Assembly (NCBI GenBank): GCA_030686995.1
Contig: CM060691.1
Location: 63,835,838 to 63,899,837, forward strand
DNA: 64,000 nt
Origin: Artemisia argyi
Taxonomy: Eukaryota > Streptophyta > Magnoliopsida > Asterales > Asteraceae
Direction of reading: 5' to 3'
The first letter of the stretch is position 1, and the number at the start of each line of letters is the position of its first letter. A program made the translations under genes and the position numbers. A model generated the notes under the pieces. It was not told the DNA's origin. It was given only the letters and a program-made list of their open reading frames with translations, and searched no databases. Of this stretch, positions 20,088 through 30,976 are shown piece after piece.

Positions 20088-21075
20088 CAATGTTAAAAAC
20101 GCGGTTCTTTGTTTTTTAGTCATGAATCTTCTTTGTCTTTTATTTATAGATCAAAGATTTCTCGTAAACCTGATCACGTAGTTCATTTAATTCATTCATT
20201 TGAACTTTTCGGTGATCACCCGCAGTTTTGATGTCAAAGTTGGCATGTTTCAAGGCCCAGTAGGCTTTGTGCTCAAGTTCCATCGGAAGATGACATGTCT
20301 TTCTGTACATAAGCTTGTAACGCGTACACCCAATGGGTGTTTTGTAAGTTGTACGAAAGGCCCATAGTGCGTCAGCTAATTTATCCGACCAGGCAGCACG
20401 GTTTTCTCCTACAGTCCTCTCAAGTATCCTTTTGATACCACGGTTTGAAACCTCCACTTGCCCACTTGTTTGTGGGTGATACGCGGTAGAAAGACGGTGA
20501 GTTACACCATACTTTTGCATGACTTTGTCAAATTTTTCATTGCAGAAATGCGTACCACGATCACTTATGATAGCACGCGGAGTTCCAAAACGGGCAAAAA
20601 GAGATTTCAGGAATTTCAAAACAACTCGGGCATCATTTGTGGGAAACGCTTTCGCTTCAACCCATTTTGACAAGTAGTCAACAGCCACAAGTAAGTATTT
20701 GTTTCCTATAGATGATGGGAATGGCCCCATAAAGTCAATGCCCCAGATATCAAAGATCTTACAGACTTGAATAGCATTTTGTGGCATCTCATTTCTTTGT
20801 GAAATGTTTCCGTGACGTTGATAAGCGTCACATGTTTTAATGAGATCCTGGGCATCCTTATAAATTGTGGGCCAGAAGAATCCGGAATCAAACACCTTTT
20901 TGGCGGTGTAGTTGGGATTATGATGGTCCCCAGTGGGTCCAGCATGGCAAGCCTTGAGAATTTCAGTGGCTTCCTACCCATACACACACCATCGGATGAC
21001 TTGATCCACATAGATTTTGAATAAGTAGGGGTCGTCCCAGAAGTAATGTTTGACATCCTTAAAGAATTTATTATT
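20088..21075 (-). pseudogene. B-1 integrase (broken)
   Basis: Minus-strand frame with an HHCC remnant ([19 protein letters not shown], then TCDAYQRHG, where the last Cys is Tyr) and a full catalytic set: GIDFMGP, SDRGTHF and QVEVSN, i.e. D,D-35-E. It continues [16 protein letters not shown] and [16 protein letters not shown] lies at 20974-20976 within the zinc region, and a frameshift plus stop after SLIYK (about 20140) precede the A-4 insertion. This protein would insert element cDNA; here it is inactive. RNase H lies upstream and the pol tail at 13466. Confidence 0.9.
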
Positions 21076-22150
21076 CTACTGGGTAGACATCCCTTGCATA
21101 ACAAAGTTACCCGCATGGTAGTTTGCGAAGTCAGCAAACCATGGGTTACTAGAATCTCCACGAAAGGCAACCGCATTGAGTGTTTCGAGAGGAAATGTTT
21201 CATTTATTTCCTTTTTCTCATACACATCTTGATGAGGGTTCTCTAATCGGGACAGATGATCAGCAGCCAGGTTCTCAGCTCCTTTTTTTTTTTCACGAAT
21301 AATAATATCAAATTCCTGAAGGAGGAGAACCCAACGGAGCAATCACGGCTTTGCATCTTGTTTTGCAAAGAGATATTTTAGAGCCGAGTGATCCGTATAC
21401 ACTACGCATTTCGTCAAGATTAAGTATGTCCGAAACTTTTCAAAAGCATACACCACAGCTAACAATTCTTTTTCCATAGTTGTGTAATGAGTTTGAGCTT
21501 CGGTCATAGTTTTGCTTGCGTAGTGGATAGGCTGAAAGTGTTTCGTTTTGCGTTGACCCAAGACTGCACCGATAGCAAAATCACTTGCATCGCACATGAG
21601 CTTAAAGGGTAAATCCCAGTCGGGGGCAACAAGAATGGGTGCTTCAGTAAGCTTTTTCTTCAATGTTTCAAAAGCTTCGATGCACTCTGGTGAGAAGATA
21701 AAAGGAGCATCCTTCTCGAGGAGATGAGTCATAGGCCGGGAGATTTTAGAAAAATCTTGTATGAATCTACGATAGAAACCGGCATGACCCAAGAAACTCC
21801 TAATACCTTTGATGGTAGTAGGGTGAGGCAATTTAGCAATGACATCAACCTTAGCTCTGTCAATCTCAATCCCTTTCTTGGAAATCTTATGGCCGAGGAC
21901 AATGCCCTCTTTGACCATAAAATGACTCTTTTCCCAATTTAGACATAGATTGGTGTCTTCACACCTTTTCATCATGTTTTCTAAATTGGTGAGACATGTT
22001 TGGAATGAATCCCCAATGACCGAGAAGTCATCCATAAAGACCTCCATAGTTTTACCGATCATGTCGGTGAATATGGCCATCATGCACCTCTGGAACGTAC
22101 CTGGAGCATTACATAAGCCAAAAGGCATGCGTTTATAAGCAAAGGTTCCA
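21076..22150 (-). pseudogene. B-1 reverse transcriptase (C-terminal part) and RNase H
   Basis: Right after the MITE the RT reading resumes at YGTFAYKRMPFGLCNAP, then EVFMDDFSV (catalytic FMDD) and KGIRSFLGHAGFYRRFI of the connection region. RNase H follows with CDASDFAIGAVL, EKELLAVVYAFEKF and YTDHSALKYL. TGA at 21343 (after LFAKQDAKP) and TAG at 21076-21078 interrupt the frame. Role: cDNA synthesis and removal of the RNA strand. Confidence 0.92.
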
Positions 22151-22153
22151 TAA

Positions 22154-22468
22154 GAGCATATGCAATGGAAAAAGTCATTAATGACTTTTTGCAATAAATT
22201 AAATTATATTTTATATATCAAAAAGTCATTCATAAAACTTGGTCCAATGGAAAAAGTCATCACTAAAGCTTTTTATGTGTTGAATTCATTAAATGAGAAC
22301 AAAAAATACGCCTGAAGAGAGCAAAAAGCTTTTGCTCAAACCACTTGAGTTTACCAAGTCTTTGAGTAAAAAGCTTTTTTTCAAGTCATTAACACAATGC
22401 AAAAAGTGGTATGAATAACTTTTTCAAAGAGTGAAAAGTCTTTCTCCAAACTCCCATTGCAGATGCTC
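22154..22468. mobile_element. 315-bp MITE, probably PIF/Harbinger (Tourist-like)
   Basis: Interrupts the RT codons for Cys-Pro/Tyr-Gly. Terminal inverted repeats start GAGCATATGCAATGG (left) and GAGCATCTGCAATGG (right, reverse complement), flanked by TAA at 22151-22153 and 22469-22471. Removing the element and one TAA restores the RT reading frame. A 3-bp TAA/TTA duplication is typical of PIF/Harbinger. The interior has repeated GGAAAAAGTCAT-like motifs and no coding capacity. Confidence 0.88.
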
Positions 22469-22471
22469 TAA

Positions 22472-23003
22472 GGGCATGTAAAGGTAGTCTTTTCTTGATC
22501 CGATGGATCAATGGGGATTTGAAAGTAACCTGAGAAACCATCAAAGAAACAATAGTACTCGTTTACTGCTAATCTCTCAAGCATCTGATCCATAAAGGGC
22601 AGCGGAAAGTGATCTTTGCGGGTTGCATCATTCAACTTACGATAGTCAATCCAAACACGCCACCCGGTAACCAGCCGAGTTGGAATCAACTCATTTTCCT
22701 CATTAGTGACAACAGTAATGCCACCCTGTTTTGGGACGCAATGGATGGGACTAACCCATGGACGGTCAGAGATGGGGTAAACCAATCCTGCATCAAGAAG
22801 TTTGAGAACCTCTTGTTTAATAACATCATGGATTTTTGGATTCACCCGTCTTTGATGTTGCACTGCGGGCTTGAAGTCATCCTCCATTAAGATTTTGTGT
22901 GAACAAAAATCTGGGTTAATACCCTTAATATCGGAGAGCTTCCAAGCAATTGCTTACTTGTGTGACTTCAAGACCTTTATGAGAGCAACCTTTTCCTCAT
23001 CAC
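22472..23003 (-). pseudogene. B-1 reverse transcriptase, N-terminal part
   Basis: Contains MEDDFKPAVQHQRRVNP, PWVSPIHCVPKQGG, WIDYRKLNDATRKDHFPLPF and YCFFDGFSGYFQIPI, the palm segment with the first catalytic Asp (FFDGFSG). An in-frame TAA near 22952-22954 and a frameshift near 23035 separate it from the protease part. The right part of RT continues beyond the MITE. Confidence 0.9.
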
Positions 23004-24398
23004 TTAAACCTTTAGCAATAATGACTGGTAATTTATATTACCATCCAAAAATGCGTATTCAAGATGAGGAGGTAAGTCCTTGAGCTCAACCTCAGGAAAT
23101 TCATCATTTTTATCAACCGATTTAATTTCCTCATTATGAAGTTCTACGGGAGGGAGTGGAGTAGAATTGTCCTGATTTAGCAATTTCTCAAGAAGAAGAA
23201 TATCTCCCTCCAGATCAATCTCAGTGTTATCAATTCCCTCTGGAACTGAATCACTTCTGAGAAAAGCCTCGACCTCTTCCAAAATGAAATCACTTCCCTC
23301 AAACGGAGTGAGAGAAGGGGAAGAGTCGGAAATGATAGGTTGAGATGATGGAGCGGGATCCCCACTTACAGAATTATGAGAATAACCAAGAAATTCTTGA
23401 GAGTACTCCTCTGAAGCAATGTCTATGATGTCTATTTGGTTAACCGATTCAGAATCATAATTTGAGGAGTACCTCGAGGTTTGATCGAGGTTAAAGGTAA
23501 CAGCTTCATTACCCGCACGTAAGGTGATTTCTTGCTCAAATACATCGATAAGAGCACGGCCCGTTCTAAGGAATCCTCTCCCAATAATGAGAGGAACCCT
23601 TTGATCAGCATCGAAATCAACAACCACAAAGTCAGCTGGGAGGTGGAACTTTCCTACCTTCACAAATACATCCTCGGCAATGCCAAGAGGACGAGATATT
23701 GAACGATCTGCAAGCTCTAGAGTCATGCAGGTAGGAGTAAGATCCGGAAGAGAAAGTTTCTTCCAAACCGAATAAGGCATCAGGTTGATGCTTGCACCAA
23801 GATCAGCCAAGGCATAGCAATCAACCATTCCTGGAAATACACAAGGTATTAGAAATTTTCCAGGATCTCCAAGCTTCTCAAGAAGCTTCTTTAAAAGGAC
23901 TGCTGAGCAGTTCTCATTCAATGGAGTTTTTGCCATTTCAAACAGTTTCTCCTTGTTGCTTAACAAGTGTTTGATTGTTGATGCAAACTTGGGCATCAGA
24001 ATAATAGCATCCGCGAAGCTAATGTCAAAATGCAAATCTTGAAAGATTTGAAAGAATTTATCCATCTGGTGATTAGCCTTTTCGCGGAGCTTTTGCTCAT
24101 TCAAACGTGAGGGGTAAGGAATAGAGGAGGTAGAAGGTTTGGATTTAGGGGTCTCAACTGAGATATCACGGTGTTCAAAAACAACTCTTGGTTTTGGTTT
24201 GGGTTTCGAGACAAATTGAGGTGGGACGTCTTGGGTACCTCCATTATTAGTAGGAAGTACTTCGTCCTTATTTACCTCAGTTTCATTTTCCACTACCTTA
24301 GGAGAAGGAGAAGAAGGGGTAGTGAGAATAGTGGGTCCGTCATATGAAACTCCGCTCCTGGTTGTGATCGCCTTTGCATCGCCCCTCGGGTCGTTCAT
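23004..24398 (-). pseudogene. B-1 protease region and linker to RT
   Basis: A 464-residue open stretch. Near its N-terminus is ITTRSGVSYDGP, the Gag-protease linker. Residues about 105-175 carry a conserved helical stretch (FFQIFQDLHFDISFADA). The retropepsin domain has DLGAS (about 199-203) and IIGRGFL (about 271-277). An acidic linker (EVEAFLRSDSVPEGI, LEGDILLLEKLL) leads to LKDLPPHLEYAFLDGN, just before RT. The frame ends by a shift near 23035. Confidence 0.9.
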
Positions 24399-24570
24399 TT
24401 AAAGATTTCTCAAAAGTTTTCCAGAGCCCGTGGTTGTGATCGTGTTGCTCCTGGTTGTGATCGTGTTGCTCGAAAGATTTCTCGAAAGTTTTCCAGAGCC
24501 TTTGCATCGTCCCTAGTTGTGATCGTGTTGCTCGAAAGTCTTCCAGAGCCCGAGGGTCGTTCATTTAAAG
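24390..24570 (-). repeat. Patchwork of local duplications in B-1
   Basis: Short blocks recur in shuffled order: GTTCATTTAAAGATTTCT (near 24393 and 24549), TTTTCCAGAGCC (24416, 24487; a variant near 24540) and TGGTTGTGATCGTGTTGCT (near 24432 and 24451, and as AGTTGTG... near 24514). This breaks the frame between the Gag tail and the protease region and suggests template switching or repair synthesis. Confidence 0.75.
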
Positions 24571-26044
24571 ATTTCTTGATTTCAGAAATCTGGCTGACCA
24601 ACATCCTGTTTGTCTCTTCTTGAGTTTTCATGAACTGCTTTAACAACTCATCAGATGATGATTGTGGAGCTGGGAGAATGGCTTGTGTTTGGTTGGGGAA
24701 ATTTTGGACTCAGTTATTGTGATTATAACCTTGTTATGGTTGAAAATTTCTCTGATTTGGATTACCATTTCCCTGAAAATGATTTCTTGGGTTGAAATTG
24801 TTTCTGTTAAAGTTTCCTTGGTTGTGGAAACCTTGATTCTGTCCAAGATTGAAATTCCCTTGGTTTTGATAACCTTGGTTCATTCGAGGTTGGTTCTGGT
24901 TTCGGTTTTGCAAATTCTGGTTTTGGTTGAAACCGGGTGGTCCCATATGTGTGTTAGCACAGTAACTTGGTTCCATTTGAGGACGGTATTGATTACCTCC
25001 CTGATTTGAAGTACCGGCTAAGGCATTGGCTTCAAAAGGACTACCATCGGTGGCAGTACAGTTTTAGTAAGCATGTGGGCCACCACAAGTGACACAAACT
25101 TCCACTTTTTTCACTTCAGCATGTGAAGGGTTTTGTGTGAAAGTAACTTTCTTTTGGTTTGAGATAACCAAAGCTTGAATAGCGTCCGTGATTTTGTCTA
25201 TCTTAGCATCGGTGCTAGAAGTACTGATGGGAGATGAAGTAGAAGGACCAGCACTCACTTGGGAGTTACATGGCTTTGTGCGTGTAGTGCGGACCTTGGA
25301 CTTATTTTCAATGATCGCTAAAGCTTCTTTAGTGGTTTTGCTCAAAAAAATTACCTCCTGCGGAGGAATTGAGAGAATCTTGATCAGATTGACTCACACC
25401 ATTATTGAAAGTGTCAATTTGCATTAATTAAGTGAAACCATGATGAGGACATCGACGAAGCAATTCTTTGAAACGATCCCATGCGTCACTAAACGATTCA
25501 TCAAACCTTTGAGTAAATTTTATGATTTCATTTTTAAGACTTGTCGTTCTGGACGAGGGAAAAATTCATTTACAAATTTGGTAACTAAATCCTCCTATGT
25601 TGCTATTGAATGAGGTGGTTGTTTCTCCAGCCAAATTCGGGCTGCCCCCTCAAGAGAAAATGGGAATAGAAGAAGCTTGACTACTTCGGAAGGGACGTTC
25701 TTGTATTTGATGGTGGATGTAATATTGTTAAACCATCGAATATGAGCATGAGGATCATCCCTCTCAAAACCATAAAATTGACTTGAGGTTACTAGATTTA
25801 GTAACCCGGTTTTGAGCTCAAAGTATTCAGCCACAATGGATGGGACAACAATAGCATCTCCGTAACCCTCGATGGGTGCTTGGAGAAGCTCATTCATTGG
25901 ATGGTCTTCCGCCATGATAACTGAGCTTGTGGTAACAGTGCGTATCTCAGATACGACTGTTGGGGCAGAACGTCTACGGCGTCTTCGAGGATTTCTGACA
26001 AGCTCACGGAAAGGGCTTGTTGACCTAGAAGAACGAGTGCGCAT
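24399..26044 (-). pseudogene. B-1 gag (broken)
   Basis: Starts with ATG at 26044 and a basic N-terminus (RRRRRRSAP). The Gag capsid-like domain follows (FELKTGLLNLV, FYGFERDDPHAHIRWF, LLLFPFSLEGAARIWL), ending at a stop at 25595; it continues in another frame as FSDAWDRFKELLRRCPHHGF. The zinc knuckle CVTCGGPHAY-stop-NC (CX2CX3HX4C, with TAA at 25064-25066) is followed by an Asn/Gln/Gly-rich tail (24734-24976). Gag would coat and package the RNA. Stops and shifts make it non-functional. Confidence 0.88.
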
Positions 26045-26315
26045 GCACTAAAGACGACTCTAAGAATCCTTAGAGTGACGGGAATTTAAAAATAGGAAAG
26101 AAAAATCTTTTGGATTTTGTTTGTTTTTAGGAACTGAGATACAATATTTTTGGTAATCGATCCGTAAAACGAACTTCACGATAATTTTTGTTTTTATAAT
26201 AAAATAAAGAAATATGGACAAAGATGGTAGATATACAATGAGTGATTATTCAAACTCACAGATGCTTCAAAAGTCGTTATACGCAGCACACCTTCCCAGC
26301 AGTGGCGCCATAAAT
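26045..26315 (-). other. B-1 leader and primer-binding site
   Basis: The element-sense primer site TGGCGCCACTGCTGGGA lies at 26294-26310, five bases from the LTR; compared with the C copies it is slightly decayed. No gene in the remaining leader. Confidence 0.75.
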
Positions 26316-29300
26316 TGATTGGTGCTAAACAGTCAGAAATTATCAACCAAGTAATGGTCAACGAGTCAAACATCCTAAACCAATACTCCATGGAGTGTAC
26401 TGTCTCCCCGGGTCGTTAGATCCCAACGAGACGTGAAATCTGAAATAAGACGACTCTGTGATCAGATAACCATAAAAATAGCTTTAATAAGCTATATCAA
26501 CAAATACTTGAAATCAGATAACCATAAACGCAAAGGAACTGGAAAACACGTACGTTTAATATTTAAATCAAACGTGAACGTACTAATTAAAAAGTGAAAC
26601 CTTATCAATATAAGTCCCACGAATGTGAAATTTATATTTTTGGAATCGTAAAAATAAAAGAAAATTATTAGAAATTTAAAATTATTTTTATAACTATTTA
26701 ATTAATTATTATTATTTAATAACTATTTTTTTATTTATTTAATATTACACTAAATTATAAGAAATTATAAAATTAACCTAGAAAAATAAAATTTTACTTG
26801 CAGCCCTATCAAATAAGCTGTAAAGCAAGAAATAAGCCTTGAACATAAAAGAATGGCTTATTGGCTTTTCAAAAAGCCAAAAACCAGATTGTGGGGCCCA
26901 CTAATGACTAGCTAAGGTCCAAAGAAAATTGGTGAAATTCCTGGGTGCCCTGGTGCAGGGTATACTTATGCCCTGCATGCCACTTTGAGCCACTAAATAA
27001 GCTATTACAAAAATCTAAAAAATAAGATGACAATGGATTTCTAAAGACTAGCTGATGGACTATTACATGTAAAAAGCTCAAGCCTTGATTCTACCCACAA
27101 AAATCATGAAAATTCATGCAATTTTTGGATTTCTGACTACTATGCTATTTGACTTTTTTGAGTTTGAGGCTTAGTTTGACTTATGTGAACTTTGATCCTG
27201 ATTTATGAACTAAAAATGGATTGTTAAGCTATATTATGACTAACTTAAGCTATTTTAACAAGATGTGATGAGATTTAAAGCTTATGAAATACTAAAATCC
27301 ACACAGTGACTGTTTAGGTTAAGATTAAAGTGAATTTGACTTTTTCAAACTTTCAACCACCTAAAACTTTGTTTACCAATTCTATTTTAGTACTGAGGAT
27401 GATGTTAGAACAGGTTTTGGCCACTAAAACCAACAATGGCTCAGTAAGACAGATAAATCCAAACACCCTTTTAACTAACTAGATTTTTGGTTTTCTAAAC
27501 AAATGATTACTTATGACTTTGTAACTGCTTTCTACTTACTTATTATAACTTAATAAGCTTAAATGAGCGCAGAAGCACGTTTTAACTTTAATAACCTAAG
27601 ATATAATATTGTACTAAAATGATAGTAAAAATGAGATTTAAAAGCACAATGAGTTTTACTAACCTAACAACTGATTTTAAGTAATATTATAAATAAATTA
27701 TATTAAATAAGCATATATAACACAGAAATAAGCTAGGATAAGCAATAAACAGTAATAATTGAAATTTTAAGAAAAATCCTTACAAATTGAAATCCTGCTG
27801 AGTTTTTATGAACCAAAGATCAATAAGCACTCCTATAGGCTTTCCACAAAACCTCTAAACCAGGGCCATCAACAATCCACCCTGCTCCATTGCTTTGATC
27901 ATCTTCTTCATAACTTTTGATTTTTCAACTTATTTATTTGATTTTTTTTTTATATTTTTCTTTTGTAACTAGAACTGAGTTTTATGGTTTCTAATAGCAT
28001 TCTAGAAGCTATCTAGGAGCTTATATGAGCTTGTGAGTCCAGAATAACATCAAACAACACCATTCACACCAATATGAAATTTTGAGCTTTTTAGTGCATA
28101 AACTGAATTGAACAAGATAACTTGAAATTGAGACTGAAAAAAGGTTTTTATTATATTGAGAACATGAAATACAAAGCTTGAAAGTTAATTTATACAAGGG
28201 AAATTGAAAATTACATAAGTCGACATTAAGAAAATAAAACTACACTAGATAGGTATCTACATTGCTTCCCTCTTCATCTTTATAGACAATTTGAGCTTCC
28301 AGGTGTCCTTAGAGACTTTCCCACCACTCCTGAGCCATTGGATTGGTCAAAGTAATCTCAACCATTTAATTTGCTTTTTGGCGCCAAATCTGGAACAGGT
28401 GGACTAGGGCAGTTTTATTGCAACTAAAGAACCTTGTAGGGATGTAGAGGTGGAAGGGACAAGTTCAGATAGTAAGGATTGAGTTGGGGGCAAATTGCCC
28501 ACAAAAACAGGGTTGTGAGGTGGAGATGGAGTGTTGAGTGGTGGGGAAGCATTAAATGCTTAGTGGGATTGAATGATGAGGGGGAATGAGGTGGAGTAGC
28601 CAGCTGGGGGGTGAGGTGGAGATAGAAACCACCCTGGTATTGGGTTTACAGGGATGGAGGTAGAAGACAAACAGTGGTGGTGGTATTTGTGGGAGGGTTG
28701 ACTGTTTGACCCATTTTTAATATCAAAGGGTTTGGGCTTGGTGGGCTTTTAAGGTTGTGGATCAGGCTTTTGGTTTGTTTGTTTATTTTGGGTTAAGTAA
28801 AGGATCCTTTTGGTTTGTATAGTTTTAAGCCCAAGGACCATTTGTGCAATTTCTGAATTCTTGAAGGGTTGAATCTGTAACTGTTACAAAGTTTATCAAA
28901 GGACCATTCATGCCAAGTTTCAATAACACAAGGACCATAAAAGCATTTTTCCAATTTTTAAAACTCGGGGTACTTGTTTTGCCATTTTTGAAACTTCAGG
29001 GATTAAACTGGCCATTTGATAAAAAGATTTATTCAAGGACCAATTTGATAACTTAGAATAACATAGGGACCTTGAATGGCAATTTTCCAAAAATTTGCAT
29101 ACTAAGGACTATTTTTGCCAATTTATGAAAGTTCAGGGACTGAAACTGCCAATTGCACAAACTTTGATCATTCTTTAACTATTTTCCATCCTTTTGCACC
29201 TGAAACATATAAAAACACTTTCCAAGACTATTTTATGTATTTTGAGGCCTTTCAGTGTGTTTTTAATTGTTTTTGCAGTTCAGATGCGACAAAAATGATG

Positions 29301-29319
29301 AGTTTTTAGACACTCATCA
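26316..29319 (-). repeat. 5' LTR of B-1 (internally deleted)
   Basis: 3004 bp, same ends as 8763-12583. It lacks about 0.8 kb at 26793, where AAAATTTTA is joined to CTTGCAGCCCTATC. The inverted repeat GTACGTT/AACGTAC is kept (about 26550-26583). Confidence 0.9.
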
Positions 29320-29324
29320 CTTTT

Positions 29325-29823
29325 ACATCTTTTTATTGAACATTGGTGACAATGTTGAGCCTAAGTATAAGGGGAGGGTAAATGATGATACTTTAGAGAA
29401 TGCAATTGCACTTGAGTTTGTTTGTTCAATGCTAGGTGTGTAATAAAACTAAGAGAAATACATGTTAGGCAATTTTAGCGCCAAATATAAAATTTTTTAC
29501 AACATTTAGGAGTGAAGTTCGCCTTTAGATTTGTTAGGAAATGCATTCATTATTAGTGCTTATGAGTGTACCGGTAGTACTTAGATTCTAAAACTTGTGT
29601 TAGTGATGCATCCCGAGACCGCTAGTGAGACTACATTTGTGTAGTAGGATTTACTACATGATAAGAGGCATCCGGATCACCCCTGTGTTAAACCCATATC
29701 ATAATTACTTGACCATTTGAGTAAATTACCTTGACTAGTAAAGTCAATTAATTTTTCCCACAACTTTGCGTTGTACTCATTTTTAGTACACGATACCCTT
29801 AGTACACCCCTCCGAGCCTATCT
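29325..29823 (+). other. A-3 3' interior, right part
   Basis: Continues the sequence cut at 8762: stem-loop GAACATTG...CAATGTTG (29338-29357, last base pair lost), AAGTATAAGGGGAGGG, then the conserved non-coding region to CTCCGAGCCTATCT. A small deletion relative to A-2 lies near 29518. No gene. Confidence 0.8.
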
Positions 29824-29824
29824 G

Positions 29825-30180
29825 CCAAATCTGCCAAAATCTGAAACTCCAGGGACCAAACTGTAAATTTCCAAAACTTTTCCAATTTTTCACCAAAGGA
29901 CTAAATTTGACAACTTATGATTTCAAAATGACCTTTGGTGATAATTTTCCATATTTTGAATATCCAGAGACTAGTTTTGTCATTTAATGAAAGTTGGGGG
30001 ACTGAAACTGCCAATTTTGCAAACTTTGTACGTTTTTCATCTGTTTTTGCTCGTTTTGCATCTAAAACATATAAAACACAATTTTGAAATATTTTCAGTA
30101 TTTTGATGCATTACTGAGTGTTTTTGTATGTTTTGCAGTTCATATTAGACCAAAAATGATGAGTGTTTGAGCACTCATCA
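29825..30180 (-). repeat. C LTR remnant (3' LTR of C-1)
   Basis: 356 bp matching the right end of the full C LTR (43176-43531). Degenerate GGGAC...TGCCAA repeats fill it. The rest was removed at the join with A-3. Confidence 0.87.
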
Positions 30181-30976
30181 ATCCCCCACACTAAACTATT
30201 GCTAGTCCCTAGCAATACTGTTTTGAAAACTTGATGGGTTTTAAACTCTTTACCAAAAGCCATCACTTCTGGAGTAGCCAGGTGTAAGAACTGTGGCACA
30301 CCTGATAACCGTGTGATTTTGAGCAAACCACCAGCTGTAAACGGATTTGATTAGTCTTTACCAAAAGCCGTTTGCTTCTGGACTAGCCAGCTCTTGATGG
30401 AATAGTCAACATCTTGGTGAGCTGATTACCAATTATGGATTTTCCACTGCCTTTACCACAAGCCATAATCTTGCGGGCTAGCCAACTCATTTGCTTTTGA
30501 GGATATGGGGAGTTGAGGAACCATACAATTTTGGGCAAATTGCAAGCCGTAAATGGATTTGAGATGTCTTTACCAAGAGCCGTTTGCTCCTGGACTAGCC
30601 AATCCCTTTTGTCGTTTAGACAAGGCGGACTGATTACCACAAAAATTTTGAAGCACCAGTGAAAAAAATTTTAAATTTTTTGAAATTTTGGCTAAAACGG
30701 GGGTATTATATAGTAAAATGTGATAAGATTCGCTAGAATAGCGAATACCCCCCCACACTTAGCATGAATATTGTCCTCAATATTCAAAGTCCCGGCTATT
30801 TTGCCGACTCTTTGAACGTAAAAGGGCGACATTACAAGCTAAGAGTGGAAAACACCATTTTGTATTTTCACTTCTGTAATCATAGCATGGGGGACTCCCC
30901 CACACTTAGGGTGAAAACCCTATAAGCGTGCTACTCTTTTTGTTTACCGAGTCGCTAGCTTGACTCGACCCCGAAT
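30181..30976 (-). other. C-1 3' non-coding region with hairpins
   Basis: Purine tract complement CCCCCACACT, stem-loop ATTGCTAG/CTAGCAAT (about 30198-30216), four hairpins at 30253-30272, 30361-30381, 30456-30476 and 30573-30593, stem-loop GAATATTG/CAATATTC (30766-30785), a GAAA-loop stem (30907-30922) and stem CGAGTC/GACTCG (30948-30967). Same order as in B-1. No gene. Confidence 0.82.

Larger units (their letters stand above)
8763..29319 (-). mobile_element. Athila-like Ty3/gypsy element B-1 with nested insertions
   Basis: The ends are TGATTAGTGC... (8763) and ...CACTCATCA (29319), flanked by exact 5-bp duplications CTTTT (8758-8762; 29320-29324). On the minus strand the order is 5' LTR (26316-29319), primer site, gag, protease, RT, RNase H, integrase, non-coding 3' region, purine tract, 3' LTR (8763-12583). 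The span is 20,557 bp; without A-4 and the MITE it is about 13.8 kb. The coding region has many stops and frameshifts, so it is dead. Domain order, DLGAS protease, knuckle type and lack of a chromodomain place it with Athila. Confidence 0.93.
7277..29823 (+). mobile_element. LTR retrotransposon A-3, split by B-1 and broken at both ends
   Basis: Family A interior sequence occupies 7277-8762 and resumes at 29325-29823 after the B-1 insertion, whose target duplication CTTTT is at 8758-8762 and 29320-29324. The left end is cut by A-2. The right end stops at 29823, within the 3' non-coding region, at an abrupt join to C-family LTR sequence, so no LTR of A-3 remains in the window. Confidence 0.8.
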
